Both the position numbers and the translations under genes were made by a program. This document shows, piece by piece, positions 18,513 through 27,450 of a stretch of 64,000 nt of DNA (position 1 is the first letter of the stretch; each line of letters starts with the position of its first letter). Location: NCBI GenBank assembly GCA_008680965.1, contig NAKE01000001.1:62001-126000 (forward strand), in the 5' to 3' direction. The notes under the pieces were generated by a model that saw nothing but the letters and a program-made list of their open reading frames with translations, made no database searches and had not been told where the DNA came from. This stretch comes from Collinsella aerofaciens. Lineage in GTDB: Bacteria; Actinomycetota; Coriobacteriia; Coriobacteriales; Coriobacteriaceae.

Positions 18513-19964
18513 TTACTTTTTGCGGGAATTGGTGAAAGCCATGAGGGCCAGGCCAATAGCCAACCAGCCGATCACGATGCTCCACTCCACCATGTTGAGG
18601 GAGGCGGGAGAGAACGGGATCACGAGCAGGCCAATGATGGTGCCGCAGGCAACGATAGCGAGGCTGATGCCAAACTTGCCGCCGGGCACCTCGTAGGGAC
18701 GAGGCAGGTCGGGCTCGGTGAAGCGCATGCGCAGGCAAGCGAGGGCGACCATGCCGCAGGAGAAGATGAAGGCGAGAGCCGACACGTTGGTCAGAGGGAT
18801 GAGCATGTTCTTGCCCAGGAACGGACCGACGACGGTGATGACGCCCAGAACGACGCAGGCGAGCTTGGGAGCGCCGGACTTGGGATCGACCTCGGCGAAC
18901 TTCTCGGGCAGCTGGCCCTTTCGGCCCATGGCGAGCATGATGCGGCTCGTGGCGCCGTAGAAGGAGTTCATCGGGCCCATGGGTCCAAGCGTGGCGATGA
19001 CGAGCATGGCCAGGTACAGGAGCATGTTGATGCCCTTGAGGCAGGCAAGCGCGGGAACCGGGCTCTTAACGAACTCATGCCAGTCGAGGATGGTGCCGAA
19101 CGAGTAGATGCAGACCATGTAGAAGCCGCCTGCGGCCAGCAGGGCCAGGGAGATGATCTTGCCGAACTTGTTCCAGTTGAGGCCCTCGGCCGCTTCCTCA
19201 GCCTGCTGAGGAATGGTGTCGAAACCGGCGTAGAAGAACGGGGTCAGAACCAGGACCGAAACGATGCCTGCGAACAGGCTGGTGCCCTCGGTAGCAGGCT
19301 TGCCGCCGCCAGCACCGGTGACCTGGGAGAACACGGGCATGGCGTTGTCCGGCGAGCCGGTGAACAGCGAGACGCCCATGGCGAGCAGCATGCCGCAGAG
19401 CAGGGCCTTGGTCAGGAAGGCCTGCAGCTTGGCGGCCGAGCTGGCACCGCGGAAGTTGAGGAAGATGACGTAGGTTGCAAAGCCGAGCGCGATCAGCGTC
19501 GGGAACAGGTAAACGTCGGCGCCCAGGATGGTATAGAGCTTGACGGCACGCAGCCACTCAAGACCGGGCAGGCTGCCGAACATCTCGGACACGAGGGTCG
19601 AGATAGCGATTGCCTCCCACGGGCACAGGATGCCGTTGCCCAGGGCCAGGAGCCAACCGGTGATATAGCTCAGCGTACGGCCAAAGCTACGATCGACATA
19701 CTCGACAATGCCGCCCGAGATGGGGATAGCAGCCGTGAGCTCACCGAAAACAGCTCCGACGGGCACGAGGAAGATTGCACCCAAGAGGAATGCGATCATA
19801 GCGGGAACGGGACCGCCGCCCACGACCATCCAGTCGCCGACCTGCAGAACCCAACCGGTACCGATGATGGCACCGAAACCGATGGTGAAGAAGTTCCAGA
19901 GCGAAAGCGTTTTCTTCATGCCGCCGTTACCTTCGACTGCAACTTCTGCGTTCTTGTCCGCCAT
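18513..19964 (-). CDS. APC-family amino acid permease
   Basis: A 483-aa integral membrane transporter with about 12 helices. The N-terminus is LSLWNFFTIGFGAIIGTGWVLQVGDW, the unwound GxG region of APC transporters. ELTAAIPISGGIVEYVDRSFG follows in helix 3, the substrate-contact motif of the superfamily. A late PYEVPGGKFG loop is typical for this family. It should move an amino acid or derivative by proton or exchange coupling; the adjacent amidohydrolase hints at its substrate class. It starts at 19964 with AAGGAGGGG. Confidence 0.88.
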   Translation of the reverse strand: MADKNAEVAVEGNGGMKKTLSLWNFFTIGFGAIIGTGWVLQVGDWMVVGGGPVPAMIAFLLGAIFLVPVGAVFGELTAAIPISGGIVEYVDRSFGRTLSYITGWLLALGNGILCPWEAIAISTLVSEMFGSLPGLEWLRAVKLYTILGADVYLFPTLIALGFATYVIFLNFRGASSAAKLQAFLTKALLCGMLLAMGVSLFTGSPDNAMPVFSQVTGAGGGKPATEGTSLFAGIVSVLVLTPFFYAGFDTIPQQAEEAAEGLNWNKFGKIISLALLAAGGFYMVCIYSFGTILDWHEFVKSPVPALACLKGINMLLYLAMLVIATLGPMGPMNSFYGATSRIMLAMGRKGQLPEKFAEVDPKSGAPKLACVVLGVITVVGPFLGKNMLIPLTNVSALAFIFSCGMVALACLRMRFTEPDLPRPYEVPGGKFGISLAIVACGTIIGLLVIPFSPASLNMVEWSIVIGWLAIGLALMAFTNSRKK

Positions 19965-20325
19965 TGTTCCCCTCCTTTCCTTATTGACGCCTCTTTGACG
20001 TCACCCCTTGCGCGGTCTGTTTTGCCGCGCGCTTTTATTTCGTGGCTTTAAGATACGGCCTTGGCACAGCAGCGCCGCTTGCGGCTCGACCGAAGGCTGA
20101 ACTGCAAAACGAGCGGCGCCGTTTTTGGGACGAACGGCACGGTTTGCCGCTCATTGTTGTCGCCCGTCCGACGGGCGTACGCTCATCGGACGCATAGAGA
20201 GATGTTTTTGAGGCCGTGTGTTTTGCGCCTTTCGTACCGTTTACCGAGCTTTTGACGCGCGGACCCATTTGTTGCACATCTTTTTTGTAGGATAGACAGG
20301 TTATACATGAGACAAGGCGGTACGA
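19965..20325. promoter_or_regulatory. Divergent upstream region of permease and peptidase genes
   Basis: 361 bases without a gene. It holds several inverted repeats: GCGCGG...CCGCGC followed by CTTTTATTT (about 20006-20030), GCGCCGCT...AGCGGCGC (about 20073-20129) followed by GTTTTT, and GCCCGT...ACGGGC (about 20161-20176). On the minus strand these fall in the possible leader of the permease message. I do not recognise a known riboswitch. Confidence 0.4.
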
Positions 20326-21360
20326 ATGGCATACGGATACAACGACGGTGATCAACGGCGACAAAGCGTTCGCCTTGCTGGCCGCACCACGCCGACGCCC
20401 AGAAGTGCCACGAGCAGCAATCCGCAACGCCCTCAAGAGCAACCCAGGCCTTCGTCTCGGCAGCAGACAAACAGAACACGGCAGAGTGGCCGTCCGAGCA
20501 CGGGCACAAGCGCACAGCAAGATAGCCGCTTGGGCGCGCGCACTCGACAGCGCCAAGCCGAGGTTCCGCAACTGCGCCGCAACGGCGCACGTCAGCCCGG
20601 CATCCATATCAACCGCTTCTTTTCGCATCCCCAAGGCGGACGCGACGGCAAGCCCTACCGCTCGACATCGTACGTGAATGCCCCCGCCCTGCCGGCTCGT
20701 CGGCTTTGCCTCGCACTGTGCTCTATCCTCATCTGTCTGGTCTTTGTGCTTATGAGCTCCTGTATGTCCCACGGCTCGGCCGGTCTCGAGCCCACCGCCG
20801 AGGACAAGCTGCTCAAGGCCCCCGTCGCGCCCGGTTATTCTTTCGCCTTTTCGACCCCGCGCTCGCAATGGCAAGCCGGCACGATGCCCCATATCTATCA
20901 GATCGACCCTGCATGGTCGGAGCTGCCTTACGCCGGCGGTACCATCCGCCAAAATGCCTGCGGGCCTACGTGCCTCACCATGGTCTATATCTTTAAGACG
21001 GGACGCACCGATATGACTCCCGTCGATATGTGCGCGCTTTCCGAGGCAGGCAATTACGCCCCCACCGGTGCAACCGAATGGTCGTTTATGACGAGCGGTG
21101 CGTGGCAGTTGGGACTTAACGGAACGGAGCTTCATAACGATCGCGACTCGATGACTCAGGCGCTGCGTTCGGGAGCGCCCGTCATCGCCGCCGTTCGGCC
21201 GGGCACCTTTACCAACGTGGGCCACTACATTGTACTTTACGGTATTGACGACGCCGACCAGATTGAAGTCTTCGATCCCAACTCGGCCAGCCGCAGCGCC
21301 CGCCGCTGGGGCGTCGTAGAGGTCCTCAACGAAGTCGAAGCCATGTGGGCCTACTACTAG
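20326..21360 (+). CDS. Membrane-anchored C39-like cysteine peptidase
   Basis: A 344-aa protein. Residues 1-115 are disordered, rich in Arg/Gln/Ser/Pro, and would be cytoplasmic. One membrane helix (about 126-146, RLCLALCSILICLVFVLMSS) follows. The outer domain is peptidase C39-like: catalytic Cys212 in RQNACGPTCLTMVY, His300 in NVGHYIVLYGI, and Asp317 in EVFDPNS. This fold is used by double-glycine peptidases and bacteriocin-processing enzymes, but no ABC transporter domain is attached. It may cleave surface peptides or cross-links. It is a single gene, divergent from the permease. Confidence 0.82.
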   Translation: MAYGYNDGDQRRQSVRLAGRTTPTPRSATSSNPQRPQEQPRPSSRQQTNRTRQSGRPSTGTSAQQDSRLGARTRQRQAEVPQLRRNGARQPGIHINRFFSHPQGGRDGKPYRSTSYVNAPALPARRLCLALCSILICLVFVLMSSCMSHGSAGLEPTAEDKLLKAPVAPGYSFAFSTPRSQWQAGTMPHIYQIDPAWSELPYAGGTIRQNACGPTCLTMVYIFKTGRTDMTPVDMCALSEAGNYAPTGATEWSFMTSGAWQLGLNGTELHNDRDSMTQALRSGAPVIAAVRPGTFTNVGHYIVLYGIDDADQIEVFDPNSASRSARRWGVVEVLNEVEAMWAYY

Positions 21361-21783
21361 TCATTGGGCACTCATTGGGGACAGACTTAAATGAGTGGTC
21401 GTCGGGGACAGTCTTACGGACGCCGGCCGAGAGCAGACGAAAAGGGCCATCCCGAACTGCTTGGAACTGCCAGCACGGAAAGCGCATCCTGCTTTGGGAC
21501 CCAATAGCGGGGTGCGCTTTCCGTTAGCGGCCCGTTTGGGAAACTAGGGACCGCTTTTCGACAATAATCCGGGATGCATTTTCCGATTGAGGGCCTCAAG
21601 GGAAACCGCACCCCATGTTGGACGCTCATTCTGGGATGTGCTTTCCGCAGTTGATCGATGCGGCCTTTAAGGACTGTCCCAAGCTGCCGGCAGGAAAGGA
21701 ACGTCCCCAAGTGCCGGGTTTCCGCAGCCTGCAATGCTCCTCATGAACAGCCGCCTCAATAACAAAAGCCCCCGCGGCCGAAG
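21361..21783. repeat. REP-like repeat region without genes
   Basis: 423 bases that hold repeats rather than a gene. 21362-21415 (CATTGGGCACTCATTGGGGA and onward) and 21667-21721 (AAGGACTGTCCCAAGCTGCC and onward) are nearly copied at 30299-30353 and 30389-30443. Between them the motif GGGATG-Y-G-CTTTCCG or variants occurs three times direct (about 21515, 21569, 21634) and once inverted (about 21476). The region ends in the left half of a terminator (21771-21780) split by the IS3 element. Confidence 0.75.
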
Positions 21784-21830
21784 TGAACTGCCTCCCATTT
21801 CTTGGACATGAGAAATGGGAGGCTTTCTTT

Positions 21831-22322
21831 ATGCGCGTTGATTTGAGGGTGAAGCATGATGTCGAGACCAGGAAGGCGGCCATAGGGCTCTTCGAGCTCG
21901 GACACGGGTATAAATCTGCCGCGATTGCCCTTTCGCTTCCCGCGGAAGCCGTGAGAAGATGGCAGGAGATATACCGCGCATTCGGGAGCGAGGTGCTGCT
22001 GCGCATGGACGGAAAGCAGGGCAGGTACACATACGAGCAGAAGGTCGCCGCCGCCTCCGCCGTCGTCGACGGCGGCATGACGAAGACCGAGGCGATGGCG
22101 GCGTTCGGCATAATGTCGATGTCGCCGCTCAAGAAGTGGTGCGCGCTATACCGCGAGGGCGGCGCGGAGGCCCTGCGCCCGAGGCCCAAGGGCCGGCCGA
22201 GCGGTTCCAGGGCGAGGCCGCGGACCCGCGAGGAGGAGCTCGAGGAGCGGTGCCGTAGGCTCGAGGCCGAGGTGGCCTACCTAAAAAAATTACGCGCCCT
22301 GGTCGAGAGGGACGGGCTCTGA
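21831..22322 (+). CDS. IS3-family transposase OrfA
   Basis: A 163-aa DNA-binding subunit with two helix-turn-helix segments (TRKAAIGLFELGHGYKSAAI and TKTEAMAAFGIMSMSPLKKW). A C-terminal leucine-zipper-like helix (EEELEERCRRLEAEVAYLKK) is typical of IS3 OrfA. ATG at 21831 has GGGAGG eight bases upstream. That site lies inside the 3' arm of a perfect 11-bp hairpin (21791-21801 / 21812-21822), which would hide it in read-through messages. Confidence 0.9.
   Translation: MRVDLRVKHDVETRKAAIGLFELGHGYKSAAIALSLPAEAVRRWQEIYRAFGSEVLLRMDGKQGRYTYEQKVAAASAVVDGGMTKTEAMAAFGIMSMSPLKKWCALYREGGAEALRPRPKGRPSGSRARPRTREEELEERCRRLEAEVAYLKKLRALVERDGL
22283..22289 (+). promoter_or_regulatory. Programmed -1 frameshift site A-AAA-AAA
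   Basis: Seven A residues in the phase CTA AAA AAA TTA near the end of orfA. Slippage by -1 joins OrfA to the OrfB frame, the standard way IS3 elements make OrfAB transposase. The orfA and orfB frames differ by exactly -1, as required. Confidence 0.8.
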
Positions 22323-22345
22323 CCAGGGCGAAGGCCGAAGCGGTC

Positions 22346-23182
22346 GTGGCCCTGCGCGCCGAGGGGCACGCGCTCGGGCACCTGCTCGCATGCGCCGAGC
22401 TCAAGCGGTCGACCTACTACTACGCCCTCGCGCACCCGCCGAGGCCCACGCGCGCCGAGCTCTGGGAGGCGGCCGCCGAGATCTTCTCGCGCACCGCCAA
22501 CGGCTGCGGGCACCGGCAGATAGCGATGTGCCTCAGGGCGGAAGAGGGGGCCGTGATAGCCGACAAGACCGTGCTCAAGATGATGCGCGAGATGGGGATT
22601 CGCTGCGGCATCAGACGCGAGACGGCCTACCACAGGTACAACTCGTACAGGGGCGTCGTCGGCAGAACGTTCGAGAACGTGATCGCGAGGGATTTCGACG
22701 CCGGGGCCCCGTGGCGGAAGCTGGGGACGGACGTCACCGAGTTCAAGGTGGCTGGCGGTAAGGCCTACTGGGCCCCGACGCTGGACTTCTGCACCAAGGA
22801 GATCGTGGCGAGCGACATATCGACCACGCCCGACATGGCCCAGCAGGCGAGGATGCTCGACGAGCTGCTGTCCAAGATCCCCGAGGGCGTCGCCCCGACC
22901 ATGCACTCGGACCGGGGCTGGCAGTACCAGCACGCCTCGTACACATCCAGGCTCGAGGCCGCCGGCATCGTCCAGAGCATGTCCAGGAAGGCGAACTGCA
23001 TCGACAACGCCGCCACCGAGCAGCTCTTCGGCCACGTCAAGGACGAGTTCTACAGGGGCCGCGAGTGGAAGACGTTCGAGGATTTCAAACGCGACCTGGA
23101 GGAATACATAGTCCACTGGAACACGAGCCGGAGGCAGGTAAGATTGAAGGTACCGTCAAGATTCTTTCGCAAATTGATTTAG
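22346..23182 (+). pseudogene. IS3-family transposase OrfB, interrupted
   Basis: Catalytic subunit with an rve integrase core. The DDE triad is Asp in GTDVTEFKVAGG, Asp in MHSDRGWQYQ and Glu in NAATEQLFGHVKDE. The genuine sequence runs to 23148 (SRRQVRLK) and then enters the end of the IS256 element, giving a false tail PSRFFRKLI. Joining across the insertion restores RRQVRLKGLTPEEYRNQALA, the canonical C-terminus. Only the last dozen residues are lost, so some activity cannot be excluded. Confidence 0.92.
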
Positions 23183-24510
23183 CCGTCCTCGGCCCCGTCC
23201 TGTTCTAGCCCTCCGCCTTTCCCCTCAGCTCGTCCATCTCCTCCAGCTTCGACATATCCAAGTACCTCCTCTTGCCCCACTCGTGCTCTACTATGTACTT
23301 CAGCCTCGCCGTCACCAGCATGAGGGCCGAGTTGCCGTCCGGGAAGGTCCCGACGACCCTCGTCCTCCTCCTGATCTCGCGGTTGATGCGCTCGATCCCG
23401 TTGTTCGTCCTGATCCGGCGCCAGTGCTCCGGCGGGAATTCCGTGTAGGCAAGCGTCTCGGCGAACCCGTCGCGCACCGTCCTCGCGGCCGCCCCGAGCC
23501 GCATCGACTCCAACTCGTCCGCCACCTCCCCGGCCTTCCTGCCGCATGCCTCGCGCGATTCCTGCGCGTGGATCGCCTTCAGCATGCGCGCCACGGCCTT
23601 CCGCCTGGTCACGGGAACCTTTCCCAGCACGTTGCGGTAGAAATGCACCGTGCAGCGCTGGTAGCGGGCCCCGGGGAACACCTCCTCGAGCGCACCGAGC
23701 ATCCCCGCGCACTTGTCGCCGGTGACGAGCCGCACGCCGGAGAGCCCGCGCGCCTTGAGCCAGGAGAAAAACTCGCGCCAGGACTCAGCGGACTCGGTGT
23801 ACCCCTCGGAGCAGCCAATGACCTCCCGGTCGCCGGCGGAGTTGACGCCGATGGCGACCAGCACGGCCACGTTCTCGTAGGACCCTCCCCAGCTGCGCTT
23901 GAGATAGATGCCGTCGACGAAGACGTAGGGGTAGCCGCCGTCGAGAGGCCTCTGCCGCCAGGCCTCGATGGACGCGAAGGCCCTCTCGTTGAGGTTGGAG
24001 ACGGTGCCGGAGGACACCGGCGCTCCCCACAGGAGCTCGGAGACGTCCTCGATCCTCCTGGTGGAGACGCCCGCCAGGTACATCTCGACGATGGCCTCCT
24101 CGACCGAGGTCTCCCGCCTGCGGTAGCGCTCGATGACGGCCGTCTGGAAGGTCGCCCCACGGAGTTTCGGCACGCTGAGCTCGACCTCGCCGGCGCCTGT
24201 GACGAGCCTCCTCGTGTAGTGGCCACTGCGGTAGGCCTCCCGGCCCGCCGTCCTCTCGTAGCGCTCGGCCCCGACGAGCTCGGACGCCTCCTCGTCGAGC
24301 AGAGCGTTGAGCGTCTCTTCGACGGTCCTCCTCACCAGATTCTTTATGTCGTTGCGCAGCGACTCCTCGTCGACTGATACGATGTTCGCAGACACGGCCC
24401 GTGCCCCCTTCGTCGGTGATTTGTTGTTTAGTCGCTAGAAATCATATGACGGGGCGCGGGCCGTGTTCCGCTATGCGGTTGTCAATTTGCGAAAGAAATT
24501 ATGCGTCACC
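23149..24510 (-). mobile_element. IS256-family insertion sequence, intact
   Basis: 1362 bp. Ends GGTACCGTCAAG and GGTGACGCATAA share the inner terminal repeat TTTCTTTCGCAAATTG with one difference. The 8-bp target duplication AGATTGAA stands at 23141-23148 and 24511-24518. It lies inside IS3 orfB in opposite orientation. Exact duplications and an intact transposase indicate a recent insertion. Confidence 0.95.
23205..24395 (-). CDS. IS256-family transposase
   Basis: A 396-aa mutator-type transposase, of full family length. The DDE residues are visible: Asp in YVFVDGIYLKRSW, Asp in VRLVTGDKCAGML, and Glu in TNNGIERINREIRRR. The C-x-H region is YQRCTVHFYRN. N-terminal residues contain the usual helical DNA-binding part. 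The start is a GTG at 24395. No frameshift or stop is present, so it is likely functional. Confidence 0.95.
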   Translation of the reverse strand: MSANIVSVDEESLRNDIKNLVRRTVEETLNALLDEEASELVGAERYERTAGREAYRSGHYTRRLVTGAGEVELSVPKLRGATFQTAVIERYRRRETSVEEAIVEMYLAGVSTRRIEDVSELLWGAPVSSGTVSNLNERAFASIEAWRQRPLDGGYPYVFVDGIYLKRSWGGSYENVAVLVAIGVNSAGDREVIGCSEGYTESAESWREFFSWLKARGLSGVRLVTGDKCAGMLGALEEVFPGARYQRCTVHFYRNVLGKVPVTRRKAVARMLKAIHAQESREACGRKAGEVADELESMRLGAAARTVRDGFAETLAYTEFPPEHWRRIRTNNGIERINREIRRRTRVVGTFPDGNSALMLVTARLKYIVEHEWGKRRYLDMSKLEEMDELRGKAEG

Positions 24511-24564
24511 AGATTGAAGGGCCTGACCCCGGAGGAGTACCGGAATCAGGCCCTTGCGGCCTAG
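24511..24564 (+). pseudogene. 3' remnant of IS3 orfB
   Basis: Encodes the displaced C-terminus (R)LKGLTPEEYRNQALAA and the stop TAG at 24562-24564. It begins with the second copy of the 8-bp duplication made by IS256. Confidence 0.9.
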
Positions 24565-24605
24565 TCGCTATTTAGGGCGTCCAAGATTTGGGGCGCAGTT
24601 CAAAG

Positions 24606-24619
24606 CGGACCGCGGGGGC
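24606..24619 (-). terminator. Right half of the PTS-operon terminator, split by IS3
   Basis: CGGaCCGCGGGGGC here pairs with GCCCCCGCGGcCG at 21769-21780. With one copy of AAG between them they form a hairpin followed on the minus strand by TTTTGTT, closely like the arcC terminators. The IS3 target site is the loop. Confidence 0.75.
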
Positions 24620-24635
24620 AACAGACCTGCAAGAG

Positions 24636-26090
24636 TTAACTCAAGTCCTCGCCATTTGATGCAATGACCTTTTGGTACCAGCAGAAGCTGTCCTTTCGGT
24701 AGCGATCGAACGTGCCTTTGCCCATATCATCGGCATCAACATAAACAAAGCCATAGCGCTTCTTCATCTGCCCCGTCGAGGCCGACACCAAATCGATACA
24801 GCCCCACGGCGTGTATCCCATCAGGTCAACACCGTCCTCGACAATTGCATCGCGCAGCGCAAGAATATGCCTTCGCAGGTAATCAATATGATACGCATCG
24901 TGGACTTTGCCGTCTTCCAGCGCATCGAGTCCGCCCACACCGTTCTCGGCGATAAAGAGCGGAAGATGGTAACGATCGTGGTAGCCGGCAAGCGTCACGC
25001 GCAAACCCAGCGCATCGATCTGCCACTTCCAGGCAGTCTCTTTATCCTTGAGGTACGGATTGCGCAACGTCGGGAACACGTTGCCCTCCGCCTTCTCGGC
25101 GATCACCTGATCATCGGCGCACACCAAGCGCGAGCAATAGTACGAGAACGAGATGAAGTCGACCGTATGCTCTGCCAGATACTCCGTATCGCCCGGCTCA
25201 AAGGGCACGTGAACACCCTCTTTCTCGAGTGCACGCAGCTTCCAAGCAGGATAGGCGCCCGCAGCCATCACGTCTGTGTAGAAGTAGCGGCCGCGGTCCT
25301 CCTCATACGCAAGCCATACGTCCTCGGGCGCACAACGGTACGGATAGGTCGCACCGGCAGCGACCATGCAACCCACCTTGTTTGCGGGATCGATCTTGTG
25401 CAGAATCTCGACAGCGCGAGCGCTCGCCATAAACATATGGTGCGAGAACGCCGCGGTCACGGCTGCACGGTCACGCTCATCCTCGAGCGTGACACCCGCG
25501 TTGAGATAGGACAGCGCCACGCTGTTGATCTCGTTGAACGTAAGCCAATAACGCACGAGGCCCTGGTACGCGCGTCCGACGGTCTCGACGTAGTGCGCAT
25601 ACCGCTCGATCATCTCTCGGCTTTGCCAGCCACCATAGCGCTCGACCAGAGCCAACGGATAGTCGTAGTGCGACAGCGTCACAAGCGGCTCGATTCCATG
25701 CTCGCGCAGCGCCTCGAATACCTGACGGTAAAACTCCAAGCCCTCGCCGTTGGGCTCGGTCTCCATCCCTGTGGGAAAAATACGGCTCCAGCAAATTGAA
25801 AGACGCAGGCACTTAAAGCCCATCTCGGCAAAGAGCTCGACATCCTCGTGCCAATGATGGAAGAAGTCGTTGCCCCAGCGGCATGGATACAGCCTGTCCG
25901 GATCGTCCACGGGCTTTTGCCTGCCAAACATTACATCCCAGCGGTCGGAACCCTGTGGGATCAGGTCGGAGTGCGACATGCCGCGGCCGCCCTCGTTCCA
26001 GCCCCCTTCGGCCTGGTTGGCGGCGAGGGCACCACCCCACAAAAAGCCCTCGGGCATACCGGCGGCAGACGTTCTGTCAAAGTAACTCAT
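24636..26090 (-). CDS. 6-phospho-beta-glucosidase, GH1 family
   Basis: A 484-aa cytoplasmic enzyme splitting phosphorylated beta-glucosides such as cellobiose-6-phosphate after PTS uptake. GH1 marks are the N-terminal PEGFLWGGALAANQAEGGW, acid/base Glu in YWLTFNEINS, nucleophile Glu in LPLFIAENGVGG, and the C-terminal KKRYGFVYVD segment. In phospho-glycosidases that segment helps hold the phosphate. Its ATG follows the EIIC stop after one base, so it is translated with it. An alternative ATG four codons upstream overlaps the EIIC stop. It is the last gene of the operon; its terminator has been split by an IS3 element. Confidence 0.92.
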   Translation of the reverse strand: MSYFDRTSAAGMPEGFLWGGALAANQAEGGWNEGGRGMSHSDLIPQGSDRWDVMFGRQKPVDDPDRLYPCRWGNDFFHHWHEDVELFAEMGFKCLRLSICWSRIFPTGMETEPNGEGLEFYRQVFEALREHGIEPLVTLSHYDYPLALVERYGGWQSREMIERYAHYVETVGRAYQGLVRYWLTFNEINSVALSYLNAGVTLEDERDRAAVTAAFSHHMFMASARAVEILHKIDPANKVGCMVAAGATYPYRCAPEDVWLAYEEDRGRYFYTDVMAAGAYPAWKLRALEKEGVHVPFEPGDTEYLAEHTVDFISFSYYCSRLVCADDQVIAEKAEGNVFPTLRNPYLKDKETAWKWQIDALGLRVTLAGYHDRYHLPLFIAENGVGGLDALEDGKVHDAYHIDYLRRHILALRDAIVEDGVDLMGYTPWGCIDLVSASTGQMKKRYGFVYVDADDMGKGTFDRYRKDSFCWYQKVIASNGEDLS

Positions 26091-26091
26091 G

Positions 26092-27441
26092 CTACTCAGC
26101 ATCCTCGGCAGAAGCTGCCGCGGCGTTCTCCTGCTCCTGAGCCAGGAGCTGGTTATCGTACACCTTAAAGAACGGGTACCAGACCACAGCCATGACCACG
26201 ATCAAAACGATCGTAAACACCCAGATGCGCGGGTCGAGGCACTGGACAAAGCCCTGAACGAAGATGGGGAACGTGCCGCTCACCAAGATGTAGAAGTTAG
26301 AGACAAGACCCAGTGAGACCGCACCCCAATACAGCAGGGCCGAGATCATGCCGCCTAGCACAAACGGAATCATGAGGATCGGGTTGAAGATGATGGGCGC
26401 GCCGAAGATCGCGGGCTCGGAGATACGGAAGAAGCTCGGCACGATCGATGCCCTGCCAAATGCCTTGAGCTGCTGCGACTTTGCCCTAAACGCGCAGAGC
26501 GCCACAAAAGAGAACGTATTACCCGTGCCGCCGATGAGGTTGATGGCCAACGACATGAGCACCGGGTGGAACTCAAGCGGCTGCCCGGCAGCATAGAGCG
26601 AGGCGTTGGCGGCAAAGGCGGCAAGCGAGACCGGGGCGGTGATGGGCATTACGATCATGTTGCCGTGGACGCCAAAGCACCAAAACAGCAGCGTCATGAA
26701 GCAGATAAGCAGTGCGCCGGGCACAGAGTCAACTGCGACGGAAAGCGGGGCAGCGAGCAGCTTCTCGATAACCGAGGGGATGGACAGCGCGGGATCGATC
26801 ATCTGGATCAGCAGGTTGCCGCCAAAGAAGATGAGGATGTTGGCGAGCATAGGTACGATGGCGCCAAAGGTTTCGGACAAAAACGGCGGCACGCCATCGG
26901 GCATCTTGATGGTGATGCCCTTGGTCTGGCAGAAGCGCGTGACCTCGACGGAGACCAAGGCAACGATGATGGCGGTAAACAGGCCCTGCGCACCCAGATA
27001 GGTGCAGGGGACCGCCTGGAGCACGGACTCGTCAGCAAGCTGGTAGTAGGACGACGGCGCCGCGGCGATCAGGAACATCACCAGCGAGGTCATGCCGGCG
27101 TTAAGCTTGGGCATCTTGTAGGTGCCCGCCAGGTTATAGGCGATTGCGAACGTCACGATCACCGACAGTATGCCCATCGTCATATTGAAGGGGATGAGCA
27201 GCGTGAGCTTATTGGCCGTCGCAAAATCGAGCCAAGGGCCAAAGACGGACCAGAACCCGCCCTGCGCCACCAGGTCGGCCGTGACCGGCGGGTTGGCGAG
27301 AATCATAAAGACGGCAGATACCAAGATGAAGCTGATCGCGCTCATAAAGCCCTTTTGCATGGAGGCAAAGTGGCGCTCGGTGCCGCAGAAATTGGCGATA
27401 GGGGTCAGTTTTTCCTGAAGCAGGGTCATGAACTTCTCCAT
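26092..27441 (-). CDS. celB: PTS system, cellobiose/lactose-type EIIC permease
   Basis: A 449-aa membrane subunit of the Lac-family PTS. It moves and, with EIIB, phosphorylates a beta-glucoside. It starts MEKFMTLLQEKLTPIANFCGTERHFASMQKGFM, the typical EIIC-Lac N-terminus. About 8-10 hydrophobic segments follow, with the family stretch FWCFGVHGNMIVMPI and the conserved NLIGGTGNTFSF loop and ISEPAIFGAPIIFNP. The C-terminal tail is acidic/Ala-rich. GGAGG five bases before ATG; nine bases after the EIIB stop. Confidence 0.92.
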   Translation of the reverse strand: MEKFMTLLQEKLTPIANFCGTERHFASMQKGFMSAISFILVSAVFMILANPPVTADLVAQGGFWSVFGPWLDFATANKLTLLIPFNMTMGILSVIVTFAIAYNLAGTYKMPKLNAGMTSLVMFLIAAAPSSYYQLADESVLQAVPCTYLGAQGLFTAIIVALVSVEVTRFCQTKGITIKMPDGVPPFLSETFGAIVPMLANILIFFGGNLLIQMIDPALSIPSVIEKLLAAPLSVAVDSVPGALLICFMTLLFWCFGVHGNMIVMPITAPVSLAAFAANASLYAAGQPLEFHPVLMSLAINLIGGTGNTFSFVALCAFRAKSQQLKAFGRASIVPSFFRISEPAIFGAPIIFNPILMIPFVLGGMISALLYWGAVSLGLVSNFYILVSGTFPIFVQGFVQCLDPRIWVFTIVLIVVMAVVWYPFFKVYDNQLLAQEQENAAAASAEDAE

Positions 27442-27450
27442 GGTTGCCTC

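Larger units (their letters stand above)
21784..24602 (+). mobile_element. IS3-family insertion sequence, split by an IS256 element
   Basis: Left end TGAACTGCCTCCCATTTCTT and right end (reverse complement) TGAACTGCGCCCCAAATCTT are matching terminal inverted repeats starting with TG, as in the IS3 family. Both sides are flanked by the 3-bp direct repeat AAG (21781-21783 and 24603-24605). Removing the inner IS256 (1362 bases plus its 8-base duplication) leaves about 1449 bp, the normal size. It contains orfA and a broken orfB joined by a frameshift site. It is inactive in cis because orfB is interrupted. Confidence 0.93.

Noticed and set aside
22397..23190. Minus-strand and other alternative frames inside the IS elements
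   Set aside because: They are shadows of transposase genes with no motif of their own.
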